A stretch of DNA of 48,169 bases. Source: JAIRNF01 sp031550925 (GTDB taxonomy: Bacteria > Bacteroidota > Bacteroidia > Bacteroidales > UBA932). How positions within the stretch are numbered: position 1 is the stretch's first letter; every line of letters starts with the position of its first letter. The stretch covers positions 1-48,169 of the forward strand of contig JAVBOE010000065.1 of the NCBI GenBank assembly GCA_031550925.1. The letters are read 5' to 3'. The notes below the pieces were generated by a model. That model saw only the letters and a program-made list of their open reading frames with translations. It did no database searches and had not been told where the DNA came from. The position numbers and the translations under genes were made by a program. Positions 15,332 to 24,206 of the stretch are shown one piece after another.

Positions 15332-17467
15332 CTAATCAAACTTTTGCATTAGTAGCTCCATAATCTTAATGGCTGCAAGCGATACAGGAGTTCCGGGACC
15401 AAAGATTGCAGCAGCACCTGCATCATACAGGTATTGGTAATCTTGTGCAGGAATAACACCACCGGCAATTACAATGATATCGCCACGTCCTAACTTCTCA
15501 AGTTCAGCAATAATTTGAGGAACAAGAGTTTTGTGTCCTGCTGCAAGAGAAGATACACCAACAACGTGTACATCGTTTTCTACAGCTTGCTTAGCAGCTT
15601 CGGCAGGAGTTTGGAATAGTGGTCCCATATCTACATCGAAACCTAAGTCAGCATAACCGGTAGCAACAACTTTTGCACCACGGTCGTGTCCATCCTGACC
15701 AAGCTTAGCAATCATAATACGAGGTTGACGACCTTCTTTCTTCGCAAACCCTTCTACCATCTTGGTAGCTTTCTCAAAGTTGCTGTCGCTCTTAGCTTCA
15801 GCAGAGTAAACTCCGGAATTCATACGGATAACGGCTTTATAACGTCCAACAACAACTTCGCAAGCATCAGAAATTTCGCCTAATGTAGCACGCTTCTGAG
15901 CTGCATCAACGGCTAGTTCCAGTAGATTACCCTTGCCAGACTTAATACACTCGGTAATTGCAGCCAATGCAGCCTTTACATCATCATTGTTACGATTAGC
16001 CTTAAGCTGATTCAGACGCTTAATCTGAGCCTCGCGAACGGCAGTGTTATCAACGTCTAGAATATCGATAGGATCTTCTTTCTCTAAGCGATACTTGTTA
16101 ATACCTACAATAGAATCCTGACCTGAATCGATACGTGCTTGCTTACGAGCAGCAGCTTCTTCAATACGCAGCTTAGGAAGACCTGTTTCGATAGCCTTAG
16201 CCATACCACCAAGCTCTTCAACTTCCTGAATAAGCTTCCAGCCCTTATGAGCAAGCTCATTGGTAAGGTATTCAACATAGTAAGAACCTGCCCATGGGTC
16301 AACCGAACGACAAAGGTTAGTCTCTTCTTGAATATAAATCTGAGTATTACGTGCAATACGTGCAGAGAAATCAGTAGGAAGCGCGATAGCCTCATCCAGC
16401 GCATTAGTGTGAAGCGACTGTGTTCCACCAAGTGCAGCAGCCATAGCCTCAATACAAGTACGAGCCACGTTATTGAACGGGTCTTGCTCTGTTAAGCTCC
16501 AACCGGATGTTTGCGAGTGAGTACGTAATGCCATTGACTTAACATTCTTAGGATCGAACTGCTTAACAATCTTAGCCCAAAGCATACGTGCTGCACGGAA
16601 CTTAGCAATCTCCATAAAGTGGTTCATACCCACAGCCCAGAAGAATGATAAGCGAGGAGCAAACTGGTCAACAGTCATACCTGCTTTTATACCTGTACGT
16701 ATGTATTCTAATCCGTCAGCTAGCGTGTAAGCCATCTCAATATCGCAAGTTGCACCTGCTTCCTGCATGTGGTAACCGGAGATAGAAATTGAGTTGAACT
16801 TAGGCATCTTTTGTGCAGTATATGCAAAGATATCGCCAATGATACGCATAGAGAATTCAGGTGGGTAGATGTATGTATTACGCACCATAAACTCTTTAAG
16901 AATATCATTTTGGATAGTTCCGCTTAGCTGGTCAAGTGTACAACCTTGCTCTAAACCTGCAACAATGTAAAACGCAAGAATAGGAAGTACAGCACCGTTC
17001 ATTGTCATTGAAACTGACATCTGATCGAGAGGAATCTGATCGAAAAGAATCTTCATATCCTCAACGCTACAAATAGAAACACCAGCCTTACCAACATCGC
17101 CAACAACACGTTCGTGGTCGGCATCGTATCCGCGGTGAGTAGCTAAGTCGAATGCAACCGAAAGACCTTTCTGTCCTGATGCAAGGTTACGACGATAGAA
17201 CGCGTTTGATTCTTCTGCAGTAGAGAATCCAGCGTACTGACGAATAGTCCAAGGGCGTTGCACGTACATTGTGCTGTATGGCCCACGAAGGAAGTTAGGA
17301 ATACCTGCAGCATAGCTAAGATGTTCCATTCCCTCTAAGTCTGCTGCCGTGTAGAGGTTTTTTACATCAATACGTTCGGGAGTTGTAATTGACGAAGGCT
17401 TTACGTTGCACGCTTCGCAATACTCTGACGAACTCTCGAATCCTATATTATTAAATTTTGGTCTCAT
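15332..17467 (-). CDS. mutB: Methylmalonyl-CoA mutase, large (alpha) subunit
   Basis: The catalytic, adenosylcobalamin-binding subunit that interconverts succinyl-CoA and methylmalonyl-CoA, feeding propionate formation or use. The 711-residue protein has the TIM-barrel catalytic domain (RPWTIRQYAGFSTAEESNAF, GLSVAFDLATHRGYDADH, RTHSQTSGWSLTEQDP) at about residues 60-540. A C-terminal B12-binding domain carries the DxHxxG signature in KLGQDGHDRGAKVVATGYAD near residue 593, with His as the cobalt ligand, and ends in an IAGGVIPAQDY strand-loop. This is the normal length for an alpha subunit. Its partner mutA lies upstream, separated by a foreign-looking cassette. Confidence 0.97.
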   Translation of the reverse strand: MRPKFNNIGFESSSEYCEACNVKPSSITTPERIDVKNLYTAADLEGMEHLSYAAGIPNFLRGPYSTMYVQRPWTIRQYAGFSTAEESNAFYRRNLASGQKGLSVAFDLATHRGYDADHERVVGDVGKAGVSICSVEDMKILFDQIPLDQMSVSMTMNGAVLPILAFYIVAGLEQGCTLDQLSGTIQNDILKEFMVRNTYIYPPEFSMRIIGDIFAYTAQKMPKFNSISISGYHMQEAGATCDIEMAYTLADGLEYIRTGIKAGMTVDQFAPRLSFFWAVGMNHFMEIAKFRAARMLWAKIVKQFDPKNVKSMALRTHSQTSGWSLTEQDPFNNVARTCIEAMAAALGGTQSLHTNALDEAIALPTDFSARIARNTQIYIQEETNLCRSVDPWAGSYYVEYLTNELAHKGWKLIQEVEELGGMAKAIETGLPKLRIEEAAARKQARIDSGQDSIVGINKYRLEKEDPIDILDVDNTAVREAQIKRLNQLKANRNNDDVKAALAAITECIKSGKGNLLELAVDAAQKRATLGEISDACEVVVGRYKAVIRMNSGVYSAEAKSDSNFEKATKMVEGFAKKEGRQPRIMIAKLGQDGHDRGAKVVATGYADLGFDVDMGPLFQTPAEAAKQAVENDVHVVGVSSLAAGHKTLVPQIIAELEKLGRGDIIVIAGGVIPAQDYQYLYDAGAAAIFGPGTPVSLAAIKIMELLMQKFD

Positions 17468-17480
17468 TGTTCTTTATTTT

Positions 17481-17905
17481 TACGTATCACGATGTAAGAA
17501 TCACGTATCACGATTTTTCTTGCAAGTTTTGTTTAAACTTAAAAAGCAAACGTTGTATATCCTGCATTTTGTTTGTAGACTCATCTAATTCTAATTTAGA
17601 AATATAGTTCAAATCAAAAGCAAGAATGAGTTGGCTTTCTACTTCAAAAGCAGAACCATTTGCAATATCTATAAACCTACAAAAATCCATATCCGTAGAA
17701 CGTCCGGCACCTTCAGCAATATTCGAAGAGATTGAAATAGCTGCTCTTCTTAACTGCTGCATCAAACCAAAAGATTCTGATTTCGGAAACTTATCTGATA
17801 AAAGATAAATATCCTTAACCACCTCTCTAGCTCTTTGCCAAACAATCAGATTTTTATAGTTGTGCATAGTTAAATCGTGTATCGTGATACTTAAATCTTG
17901 ATACT
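17481..17905. mobile_element. Four-helix-bundle gene cassette bounded by imperfect terminal inverted repeats
   Basis: Left end 17481-17516 and right end 17872-17905 are inverted copies of one roughly 35-bp sequence built from CGTGAT/ATCACG units; about three quarters of positions match, with AAATCGTG and CGTGAT exact. The cassette holds only the four-helix-bundle gene, whose stop codon lies inside the left repeat. It fills nearly the whole space between mutA (stop at 17912) and mutB (start at 17467), leaving 6 and 13 bp outside. TTCTTT occurs just outside both ends, a possible but weak target duplication. No transposase is encoded, so movement would depend on something elsewhere. Confidence 0.55.
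17508..17867 (-). CDS. Four-helix-bundle protein (S23/IVP family, Avd-like fold)
   Basis: A 119-residue protein starting MHNYKNLIVWQRAREVVKDIY with the family blocks FPKSESFGLMQQLRRAAISI, SSNIAEGAGR and FCRFIDIANGSAFEVESQLILA. These are diagnostic of the family once called S23 ribosomal protein, which was first known from intervening sequences in 23S rRNA genes. Relatives include Avd of diversity-generating retroelements. The protein is basic and helical and probably binds nucleic acid; its role as a free-standing gene is not established. No reverse transcriptase or rRNA is nearby. It lies inside the repeat-bounded cassette, in the same direction as mutA and mutB, so it is likely read through from mutA. 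Confidence 0.9.
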   Translation of the reverse strand: MHNYKNLIVWQRAREVVKDIYLLSDKFPKSESFGLMQQLRRAAISISSNIAEGAGRSTDMDFCRFIDIANGSAFEVESQLILAFDLNYISKLELDESTNKMQDIQRLLFKFKQNLQEKS

Positions 17906-17911
17906 TCTTTG

Positions 17912-19783
17912 TTAAATACCTAATTCTTTTTGATACTGTTGTAATGTTTCAAGCACGTTAGAGCGTGTGTTGATAAAATGAGTAATACCCTTGCTCTCAA
18001 GTTCAGCTTTACTTGCAGGATCTCCTGCAACAACAAGGATAGCCTTGTTACCTAATTTTTCGGCAATTTGAGGAACTGCTTCTGCATATTCATCATCAGA
18101 CGAACATGCAACAACAATATCAGCCTTTGCTTCGATAGCAGCCTTAACGCCATCCTCAATAGTTGAGAAGCGGTTGTTATCTACTACTTTAATTCCGGCA
18201 CAAGCAAAGAAGTTAGAAGAGAACTGAGCACGCGCACGACACATAGCAAGATTTCCGAATGTAAGCATGAAAGCCATCGGTTGCTTACCGTTATTTTCAG
18301 TCTTCATTCTTAGCTCTTCGAATGCCATACCTGCACGATAAGTTTTGATTGGCTCTGCAATCTTATTATCGGCATCCTTATGTCCGCAACAGCAGCATTT
18401 AGGATCTGTAAGATTTTTTCTTACCTCCTTATCAAGTACTTCTGTAAAGTTTGGATATTGGTTAGTACCAAGTATTATATCGCGACGAGTAGCTATATTC
18501 ATATCGCGTTTTGCAGCCATAGACTTAACTTGCTCCTGAATAAAGCCGGCCTTAAATGCTTCGATATATCCACCCTTATCTTCGATTTCTTTGAATAATT
18601 TCCAAGCCTCATCAGCAATAGAGTTGGTAAGGCTTTCGATGTAGTATGAACCTGCACCTGCATCGGCTACCTTATCAAAATATGATTCTTCCTTCAACAC
18701 ATTCTGAACGTTACGTGATATACGATTAGAGAATTCCGCAGGTTGACGGAATGATTTATCGAAAGGAGTAACTGTTAGCCACTGTACACCACCTAAAGCG
18801 GCAGACATTGCCTCTGTTGTTCCTCTAAGCATATTTACATATGGGTCGTAAACTGTTTGGTTCCACTCTGAAGTAATAGCACTAATTTTCATCTTTTCGC
18901 TTATAGCAAACTTAGCACCGTAAGCATGTACGATATTAGCCCATAGAATACGTGCTGCACGGAACTTTGCAATCTCCATGAAGTAGTTAGAGCTCACTGC
19001 AAAGCTGAACATCATCTTCTTTGCAACCTGATCGGCATTTAATCCCGAATCGGTTAAACGAGCCATGTACTCGTTACCCATAGCCAATGAGAAGGCTAAC
19101 TCCTGAACGATGCTTGCTCCGGCATTGTGGAAAATATATCCGCTAACAGCTACCGGCCAGTACCACCCTAATTCGTTAGAAGCAACAACAGCCTTTCTAA
19201 GATCGGCCATATCTTCTTCTAAACCTTTACAAAACGCACCTTTAAGCGTAAGACGACGAAGAGGATCAAACTCAACGCCACCCATAACTTGTTCCGGATT
19301 TTTCTTTTGATCTTTTACCTTCTTTGCAAACATTTCTACATACTGGGGCGATTTATTACATGCTCCGGTAATAAATACATCAGCTGCATCAAGAACAATG
19401 CCATCAAACAATGTGTCAAATTCAGCCTGGCTCAACATTTCTTTGCCATGAACGCAAAAGCCAATGGCGTTTGCACCCTTTGACAAAGCATCTTTAGCAA
19501 GACGATTTGCTTCCTTAACATCATTCACTTCGATGTTTTGACGGATCTTCCATGCGTTGCTCGCTCTGTTTCCTCTAACGTAAGGAAACTCATCCGGCTT
19601 GTACTGCAAGAACTTGATGTTCTTTAAATCTTCTGCACGATAGTAAGGACGAACGTTAAGGCCCTCCATCGTTTTCCAGACTAACTTTTTCTCGTAATCT
19701 GCGCCTTTAAGGTCTTTGTTTATCACCTCTTCCCACTGCTCCGTCGAGACCGGGGGAAATTCGGTAAATAATTTCTCTGCCAT
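17912..19783 (-). CDS. mutA: Methylmalonyl-CoA mutase, small (beta) subunit
   Basis: The non-catalytic partner of MutB. At 623 residues it is a paralogue of the alpha subunit with the same barrel plan (VRPYYRAEDL, NAWKIRQNIEVND, ISAITSEWNQTVYDPYVNMLRGTTEA). Its C-terminal B12-like domain lacks the cobalt-binding DxHxxG motif; the matching place reads MAFMLTFGNLAMCRARAQF. That is normal for beta subunits. An unusual short insertion in the linker, KCCCCGHKDADN, contains four consecutive Cys and could bind a metal. The gene starts the mut unit; mutB follows after the inserted cassette. Confidence 0.96.
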   Translation of the reverse strand: MAEKLFTEFPPVSTEQWEEVINKDLKGADYEKKLVWKTMEGLNVRPYYRAEDLKNIKFLQYKPDEFPYVRGNRASNAWKIRQNIEVNDVKEANRLAKDALSKGANAIGFCVHGKEMLSQAEFDTLFDGIVLDAADVFITGACNKSPQYVEMFAKKVKDQKKNPEQVMGGVEFDPLRRLTLKGAFCKGLEEDMADLRKAVVASNELGWYWPVAVSGYIFHNAGASIVQELAFSLAMGNEYMARLTDSGLNADQVAKKMMFSFAVSSNYFMEIAKFRAARILWANIVHAYGAKFAISEKMKISAITSEWNQTVYDPYVNMLRGTTEAMSAALGGVQWLTVTPFDKSFRQPAEFSNRISRNVQNVLKEESYFDKVADAGAGSYYIESLTNSIADEAWKLFKEIEDKGGYIEAFKAGFIQEQVKSMAAKRDMNIATRRDIILGTNQYPNFTEVLDKEVRKNLTDPKCCCCGHKDADNKIAEPIKTYRAGMAFEELRMKTENNGKQPMAFMLTFGNLAMCRARAQFSSNFFACAGIKVVDNNRFSTIEDGVKAAIEAKADIVVACSSDDEYAEAVPQIAEKLGNKAILVVAGDPASKAELESKGITHFINTRSNVLETLQQYQKELGI

Positions 19784-19829
19784 AGTAGAATTATTGATTG
19801 TTATAGTATATCCTAGATTATTAAGACTG

Positions 19830-19837
19830 CAAATGTA
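19830..19837 (-). promoter_or_regulatory. Candidate -7 promoter element for mutAB
   Basis: On the minus strand TACATTTG (TAnnTTTG) lies 46 bp before the mutA start. Confidence 0.5.
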
Positions 19838-20198
19838 GCAATCTTGATTGATCTAAAGTCTATTGTAGGGCATGTTTCGTTTGTATAATATAATTTTTCT
19901 CACGTTATTTTATTCTTTTTTTATTTATAATGCATTGATAATATGCTGACTATATAAAATGAATAGAGCAGAATCCACAAAACAAGTAAAGCAAGCCTTT
20001 TATACTGCAAAAAATTAAAATCCTATAGCTTATCCGACTTGCTTTAAATCTGACATCTTTTATTTCTAAACCAATTAGACATTATTTCTTTTTGCTTCTT
20101 CTATTTTTCAGTTCCCGTTTTTTGTCTTTCATCTTCTGAATGCACTATATAATTTCATAATTGCCACAACGTTAAATAAAGCTATCAATTAAACCTTG
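19838..20198. other. Intergenic region without a recognisable gene
   Basis: About 360 bp of AT-rich DNA between the divergent mutA and Spy-like genes. The only structure I see is a 9-bp inverted repeat TAAAGCAAG / CTTTGCTTTA-type pair at 19987-19995 and 20038-20046 with a 42-bp loop. No reading frame, tRNA or good promoter is visible here. Confidence 0.6.
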
Positions 20199-20213
20199 TG
20201 GCACAATGGTTGT
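20199..20213 (+). promoter_or_regulatory. Possible sigma-54 promoter for the Spy-like gene
   Basis: TGGCACAATGGTTGT resembles the sigma-54 consensus TGGCAC-N5-TTGC. The GG doublet and a following G-T doublet are separated by exactly 10 bp, but the conserved GC at -12 reads GT. Predicted transcription start near 20225 would leave a 40-nt leader. Confidence 0.3.
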
Positions 20214-20264
20214 CTTAAAAATAGATATCTCAATAAATAAACCGTATAACTAAAACAATTTTAC

Positions 20265-20867
20265 ATGAAAAGATTAGTAGTATTATTTCTTGCGTTTGCA
20301 GCCATAACGTTTACAGCGCAAGCACAACAAGGACAGGAGAGAACAAATAAAGGGAATTCTAAAGACCGAAAAAACATGAATGTACAAATCCATCGTTTTA
20401 ATGGTGGAGATGGCTTCATGATTCCGGATCTTAGCGATGGACAAAAAGATGAGATAAAGAAATTGCGTATTGAAATGAACAAGGAAACTAATTCAATCCA
20501 TAATCAGATTGCCGAAAAACGCGCTCGTATTAATACGCTTCAATCTCAAGACAAGGCAGATATGAGCGCAATTAATAAAACCATTGATGAAATTGCCGCT
20601 TTACAAGCACAACAAATGAAAGCAAAAGCAAATTTCCATGTAAAAGTTCGCGCTTTACTTAACGATGAGCAAAAGGTAGCCTTTGATAGCCGCAGGCCCC
20701 ATCGCAACTTTAACTTTGATATGGGAAGAGGAATGGGAGAAATGAAGATGAAATCATTTAGGCTTGGAGATGCAGATTTTGACGCTTTTGAAGGACTTGA
20801 ACTGCCTGAAGATTTTGACTGCAACTCTTTATTTGAACAACACTTTGGGCTTGAAATAGAAGATTAG
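20265..20867 (+). CDS. Spy/CpxP-like periplasmic protein (LTxxQ-type)
   Basis: A 200-residue exported protein with the signal peptide MKRLVVLFLAFAAITFTAQA. The central part is helical and charged, with two LTxxQ-like segments, LSDGQKDEIKKLR near residue 57 and LLNDEQKVAFDSR near residue 132; this spacing is that of Spy/CpxP chaperones and metal-sensing relatives. A Phe/Met/Gly-rich stretch (NFNFDMGRGMGEMKMKSF) and a very acidic tail follow, which are not typical of E. coli Spy. It is probably a stress-related chaperone of the periplasm. It is a single-gene unit that ends at a strong shared terminator. Confidence 0.75.
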   Translation: MKRLVVLFLAFAAITFTAQAQQGQERTNKGNSKDRKNMNVQIHRFNGGDGFMIPDLSDGQKDEIKKLRIEMNKETNSIHNQIAEKRARINTLQSQDKADMSAINKTIDEIAALQAQQMKAKANFHVKVRALLNDEQKVAFDSRRPHRNFNFDMGRGMGEMKMKSFRLGDADFDAFEGLELPEDFDCNSLFEQHFGLEIED

Positions 20868-20888
20868 TTTTTAGTTGGTTATTCACGC

Positions 20889-20927
20889 GAAGAAAGGGTG
20901 CAGAAAATATTTCTGCACCCTTTCTTC
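20889..20927. terminator. Bidirectional terminator between the Spy-like gene and gltX
   Basis: A perfect 18-bp stem (20889-20906 with 20910-20927; core AAAGGGTGCAGAAA) with a 3-5 nt loop lies between two convergent genes. Confidence 0.9.
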
Positions 20928-20952
20928 ATTATTTCAAAAACAGTACTATTTG

Positions 20953-22479
20953 CTATTTTCCAAGCACTTCTATAGCTTTCTTTATCCTACTAATTACCTC
21001 TTCTTTCCCAATTAATGCTGCGATCTCAAACATGCTAGGTCCCATACTTGCCCCGACAACACAAAGACGGAAGGCATTCATTACCTGCCCCATGTTCAGC
21101 TCGCTTGATTTTATCCAATCATGAACAGCATGTTCTGCCACCTCTTTATCAAAAGGCTCTATGCTCTCAAGAATTTCGACAATTTTTAGCATCCAACTAG
21201 GTGTTTCTTCTTTCCAGAATTTCTTTACAACCTTATCGTCATACGTGGTTGGTGCAGTAAAAAAGTAAGATGACAAATCCCAAAAATCGGAAATAAAAGT
21301 TGCACGCTCTTTAATTAAACCACAAACAGCGGCAACATATTCATCAGATTTATCTATTCCTTTTTCTTTCAAAACAGGTTGATATAGTTGTGACAACTCC
21401 TTGTTAGGCTTATGCTTCATATACTGCTGGTTGAACCACTTTGCCTTATCGGGATTAAATTTGGCTCCGGATTTAATAACACGCTCAAGGCTGAAGAGCT
21501 TTATTAACTCATCCATAGCAAAGATTTCTTGCTCTGTGCCGGGATTCCATCCAAGTAGCGCGAGAAGATTTACAAACGCTTCGGGAAAATAACCGTCCTC
21601 ACGATAACCTCGTGAAATTTCGCCTGTAGGAGATTTCCACTCTAATGGAAAAACGGGAAAACCTAAACGGTCGCCATCGCGCTTGCTAAGCTTACCTTTG
21701 CCATCGGGCTTAAGCAATAGCGAAAGATGTGCAAATTGCGGCATAGTATCTTCCCATCCAAAAGCACGGTATAACAATACATGTAGGGGAAGTGAAGGAA
21801 GCCATTCCTCACCACGAATAACGTGAGTAATTTCCATCAGCTTATCATCTACAATATTTGCCAAGTGATAAGTTGGCAACATATCTACCGATTTAAACAA
21901 CACCTTATCATCAAGCGTATTGGTATTAACGGTTACCACATCTCTGATAATATCATTAATTGATACCACTTCGTTTTCGGGTATTTTGAAACGTACCACC
22001 CACTTACCCTCTGCTAAACGTTCTTTCAGCTGCTCATCGCTCATGTTGAGCGATGTATCCATGTCGTTGCGGATACTGTAGTTGTAGATAAACGTTTCTT
22101 TTTTTGCTTCGCACTCAGCACGCAGCTTATCTAATACTTCGGGTGTATCGAAAGCGTAGTAAGCATTTCCGGATGCTATCAGCTGTTCTGCATATTTCAA
22201 GTAAATATCTTTTCGTTCGCTTTGACGGTATGGAGCATGCGGCCCCCCTACTCCGACACCCTCGTCGAATTTCATTCCACACCAATGGATTGAGTCTATA
22301 ATGTACTGCTCTGCACCGGAAACGTAGCGGGCGCTATCGGTATCTTCTATGCGTAGAATAAAATCTCCGCCATGCTGTTTTGCAAACAGATAGTTGAACA
22401 ACGCTGTACGGACGCCTCCCATGTGCAGTGGCCCTGTGGGGCTTGGCGCAAAACGAACACGAACTTTTTTTGATGACAT
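20953..22479 (-). CDS. gltX: Glutamyl-tRNA synthetase
   Basis: A class I synthetase that charges tRNA-Glu. The 508-residue protein has the HIGH-type signature in FAPSPTGPLHMGGVRTALFNYL near the N-terminus and the KMSKS-type signature KLSKRDGDRLGFPVFPLEW near residue 265. It also has the typical VDDKLMEITHVIRGEEWLPS block. Length and order are normal. It is followed in the minus direction by the terminator shared with the Spy-like gene. The AlaX-like gene lies 9 bp upstream, so the two tRNA-related genes are likely cotranscribed. Confidence 0.97.
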   Translation of the reverse strand: MSSKKVRVRFAPSPTGPLHMGGVRTALFNYLFAKQHGGDFILRIEDTDSARYVSGAEQYIIDSIHWCGMKFDEGVGVGGPHAPYRQSERKDIYLKYAEQLIASGNAYYAFDTPEVLDKLRAECEAKKETFIYNYSIRNDMDTSLNMSDEQLKERLAEGKWVVRFKIPENEVVSINDIIRDVVTVNTNTLDDKVLFKSVDMLPTYHLANIVDDKLMEITHVIRGEEWLPSLPLHVLLYRAFGWEDTMPQFAHLSLLLKPDGKGKLSKRDGDRLGFPVFPLEWKSPTGEISRGYREDGYFPEAFVNLLALLGWNPGTEQEIFAMDELIKLFSLERVIKSGAKFNPDKAKWFNQQYMKHKPNKELSQLYQPVLKEKGIDKSDEYVAAVCGLIKERATFISDFWDLSSYFFTAPTTYDDKVVKKFWKEETPSWMLKIVEILESIEPFDKEVAEHAVHDWIKSSELNMGQVMNAFRLCVVGASMGPSMFEIAALIGKEEVISRIKKAIEVLGK

Positions 22480-22488
22480 ATATGTTTA

Positions 22489-22938
22489 TTATTTAATTAT
22501 TTCTTCTCTCTTAAACCTAATTCTCAAAACACCCTCATTATAATCGGATGAAATAATTTTAAACTTTCCTATCTCTGAAGTATTCTGGACATGTGTACCT
22601 ATACAAGGGCATACATCGTAATCGCCTATACAAATTACTCTAAGCGTATCACCTGCCGATTCGGGTAAACGAGAAAGGTTGAACCGTTTCTCTGCTTCAA
22701 CTTTACTGATAAAATTCTCCGTCACATCAAGATTACAAGAGATAACATCGTTTACAGTATTTTCTATTTTCTGAATCTCTTCGTCAGTTAATGATCTGTC
22801 AAAACGATAATCGCATTTTGATTTTTTCTTCTCAACATGACTACTAAACGCACGGCCACAACCAAACATCTTATTCATTGTGCCGTTAAGAATATGCTCT
22901 GCCGAATGCATTGGAGCATTATAATCTTTCTCTCCCAT
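22489..22938 (-). CDS. AlaX-like alanyl-tRNA editing domain protein
   Basis: A stand-alone editing domain related to the AlaRS/ThrRS second additional domain, which hydrolyses mischarged tRNA. I choose the ATG at 22938 (MGEKDYNAPMHSAEHILNGTM); a longer frame from a TTG at 23013 adds 25 residues unlike the family. The resulting protein has 149 residues. Metal-binding motifs are HSAEH near residues 11-15 and CPCIGTH near residue 115, giving HxxxH and CxxxH. Nearby blocks SRLPESAGDTLRVICIGDYD fit the family. It is coupled to gltX downstream. The exact mischarged substrate (Ser or Gly on tRNA-Ala, or another) cannot be told. Confidence 0.8.
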   Translation of the reverse strand: MGEKDYNAPMHSAEHILNGTMNKMFGCGRAFSSHVEKKKSKCDYRFDRSLTDEEIQKIENTVNDVISCNLDVTENFISKVEAEKRFNLSRLPESAGDTLRVICIGDYDVCPCIGTHVQNTSEIGKFKIISSDYNEGVLRIRFKREEIIK

Positions 22939-23051
22939 ACCTATCGTTAATTGTGAATCGTAAAATGTGAAGCAAAAGGAATTGTATTGCAATATATGAT
23001 ATGAGGCATACAAATATTAACCATTGATAACTAATAATTAAACATTATTTT

Positions 23052-24047
23052 TTACGCTATCTTATCAAGCAGCTGCGGGTTTTGCTTCAGCAGGTTTCGA
23101 TAAAACTCTTCGCCCACCACAACACGAATACTTTGCGGAATAAGCTCGAATGTAAACGGCGAATAACCCATTGCTTCTCCATCAATTTCTATAGGGCTTT
23201 CAGGCTCCGACTCTATTAAAACTTGCTTACCCTGCCAAGCAGAAATATTAGATATTTTATAAATTTTACCGTTGTATAGCTTCTTAAAGTTGTAGAGAAC
23301 CGAGGCTTTTGTCTTTTTACGGATAACGGTTACATCAAACAACCCGTCATCAAAAACAGCATTAGGCATTTGCATCATACCGCCACCATTATATTTACCA
23401 ATACCAACAGTAGCGCTAAATACATCGCCGTTTACCAATATTTGCCCATCAACTGTAACTTTAAATTTTTTAGTCCGGTATGACAACAACGCTCTCAACA
23501 TACTTCTAATGTAAAGCCATTTTCCTTTTCGTCCTTCTTCCTTCAGTTTATTGAATCGACGGTTTACCATAGCATCGAAGCCAAGTCCAGCAACATTTGC
23601 CATGTAGCGCTGGTGCTTAATGCGTGTTTCGTAGAAGCTGATTAGCCCGACATCCTGTAAAACTGTATTCGCCAGTTCAATCGCTCGAACTGCCTCAGGA
23701 TACGTCTTCGGAATACCAAACATACGAATCCAGTCGTTACCTGTACCTACAGCCACTACTGCCAAATAGATATCGGTAGTAGGAACTATTTTTTGAATAA
23801 AAATGCCGTTTACAATTTCGTTTATTGTACCATCGCCTCCAATAGCAACAATCTTCCGATAGCCGTCTTTTATTGCTTTTACGGTAAGCTCTACGGCATG
23901 AAATTTTTTCTCCGTAAAAACACAGCTGAACTCAACCCCGCTACGGTTAAGCTGGTTAGATATCTGCGGCCAATCTGTTAACCCCTTACCCACACCAGCT
24001 TTAGGATTAACAATAACCATCCACGAATTTTTAACTTCAGCAACCAT
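23052..24047 (-). CDS. Diacylglycerol/lipid kinase (YegS/DagK family)
   Basis: A lipid kinase of the LCB5/YegS fold with 331 residues. The nucleotide-binding motif GGDGTINEIVNGI is near residue 69, preceded by VIVNPKAGVGKG. The second domain contains VGTGNDWIRMFGIP and ends with SEPESPIEIDGEAMGYSPFTFELIP, the typical C-terminal motif of this family. It probably phosphorylates diacylglycerol or a related lipid at the inner membrane. It is divergent from mrp and ends 38 bp before the longer AlaX frame. Substrate is inferred from the family only. Confidence 0.88.
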   Translation of the reverse strand: MVAEVKNSWMVIVNPKAGVGKGLTDWPQISNQLNRSGVEFSCVFTEKKFHAVELTVKAIKDGYRKIVAIGGDGTINEIVNGIFIQKIVPTTDIYLAVVAVGTGNDWIRMFGIPKTYPEAVRAIELANTVLQDVGLISFYETRIKHQRYMANVAGLGFDAMVNRRFNKLKEEGRKGKWLYIRSMLRALLSYRTKKFKVTVDGQILVNGDVFSATVGIGKYNGGGMMQMPNAVFDDGLFDVTVIRKKTKASVLYNFKKLYNGKIYKISNISAWQGKQVLIESEPESPIEIDGEAMGYSPFTFELIPQSIRVVVGEEFYRNLLKQNPQLLDKIA

Positions 24048-24100
24048 TAGCAGCCATTATATAGAACGATTATCAATAAAATAATGCAACAAATAAAACT

Positions 24101-24108
24101 TATCTTTG
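24101..24108 (+). promoter_or_regulatory. Candidate -7 promoter element for mrp
   Basis: TATCTTTG matches TAnnTTTG and lies about 100 bp before the mrp start; no matching -33 TTG is evident. Confidence 0.45.
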
Positions 24109-24206
24109 CAATGATTTTTGGAAAATCAGACCAATATCAACCAACAAATTTACAAAAAGCATTTATTTAACGCTGCATTTATTGCTAAAAATCAAAATAT
24201 TGCAAA

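Noticed and set aside
16105..16495. Open frames on both strands inside mutB
   Set aside because: Both overlap the well-supported mutB coding sequence completely and give compositionally odd proteins.
17508..17867. The four-helix-bundle gene as part of a diversity-generating retroelement
   Set aside because: No reverse transcriptase, template repeat or variable repeat was seen in the window; only the Avd-like fold is shared.
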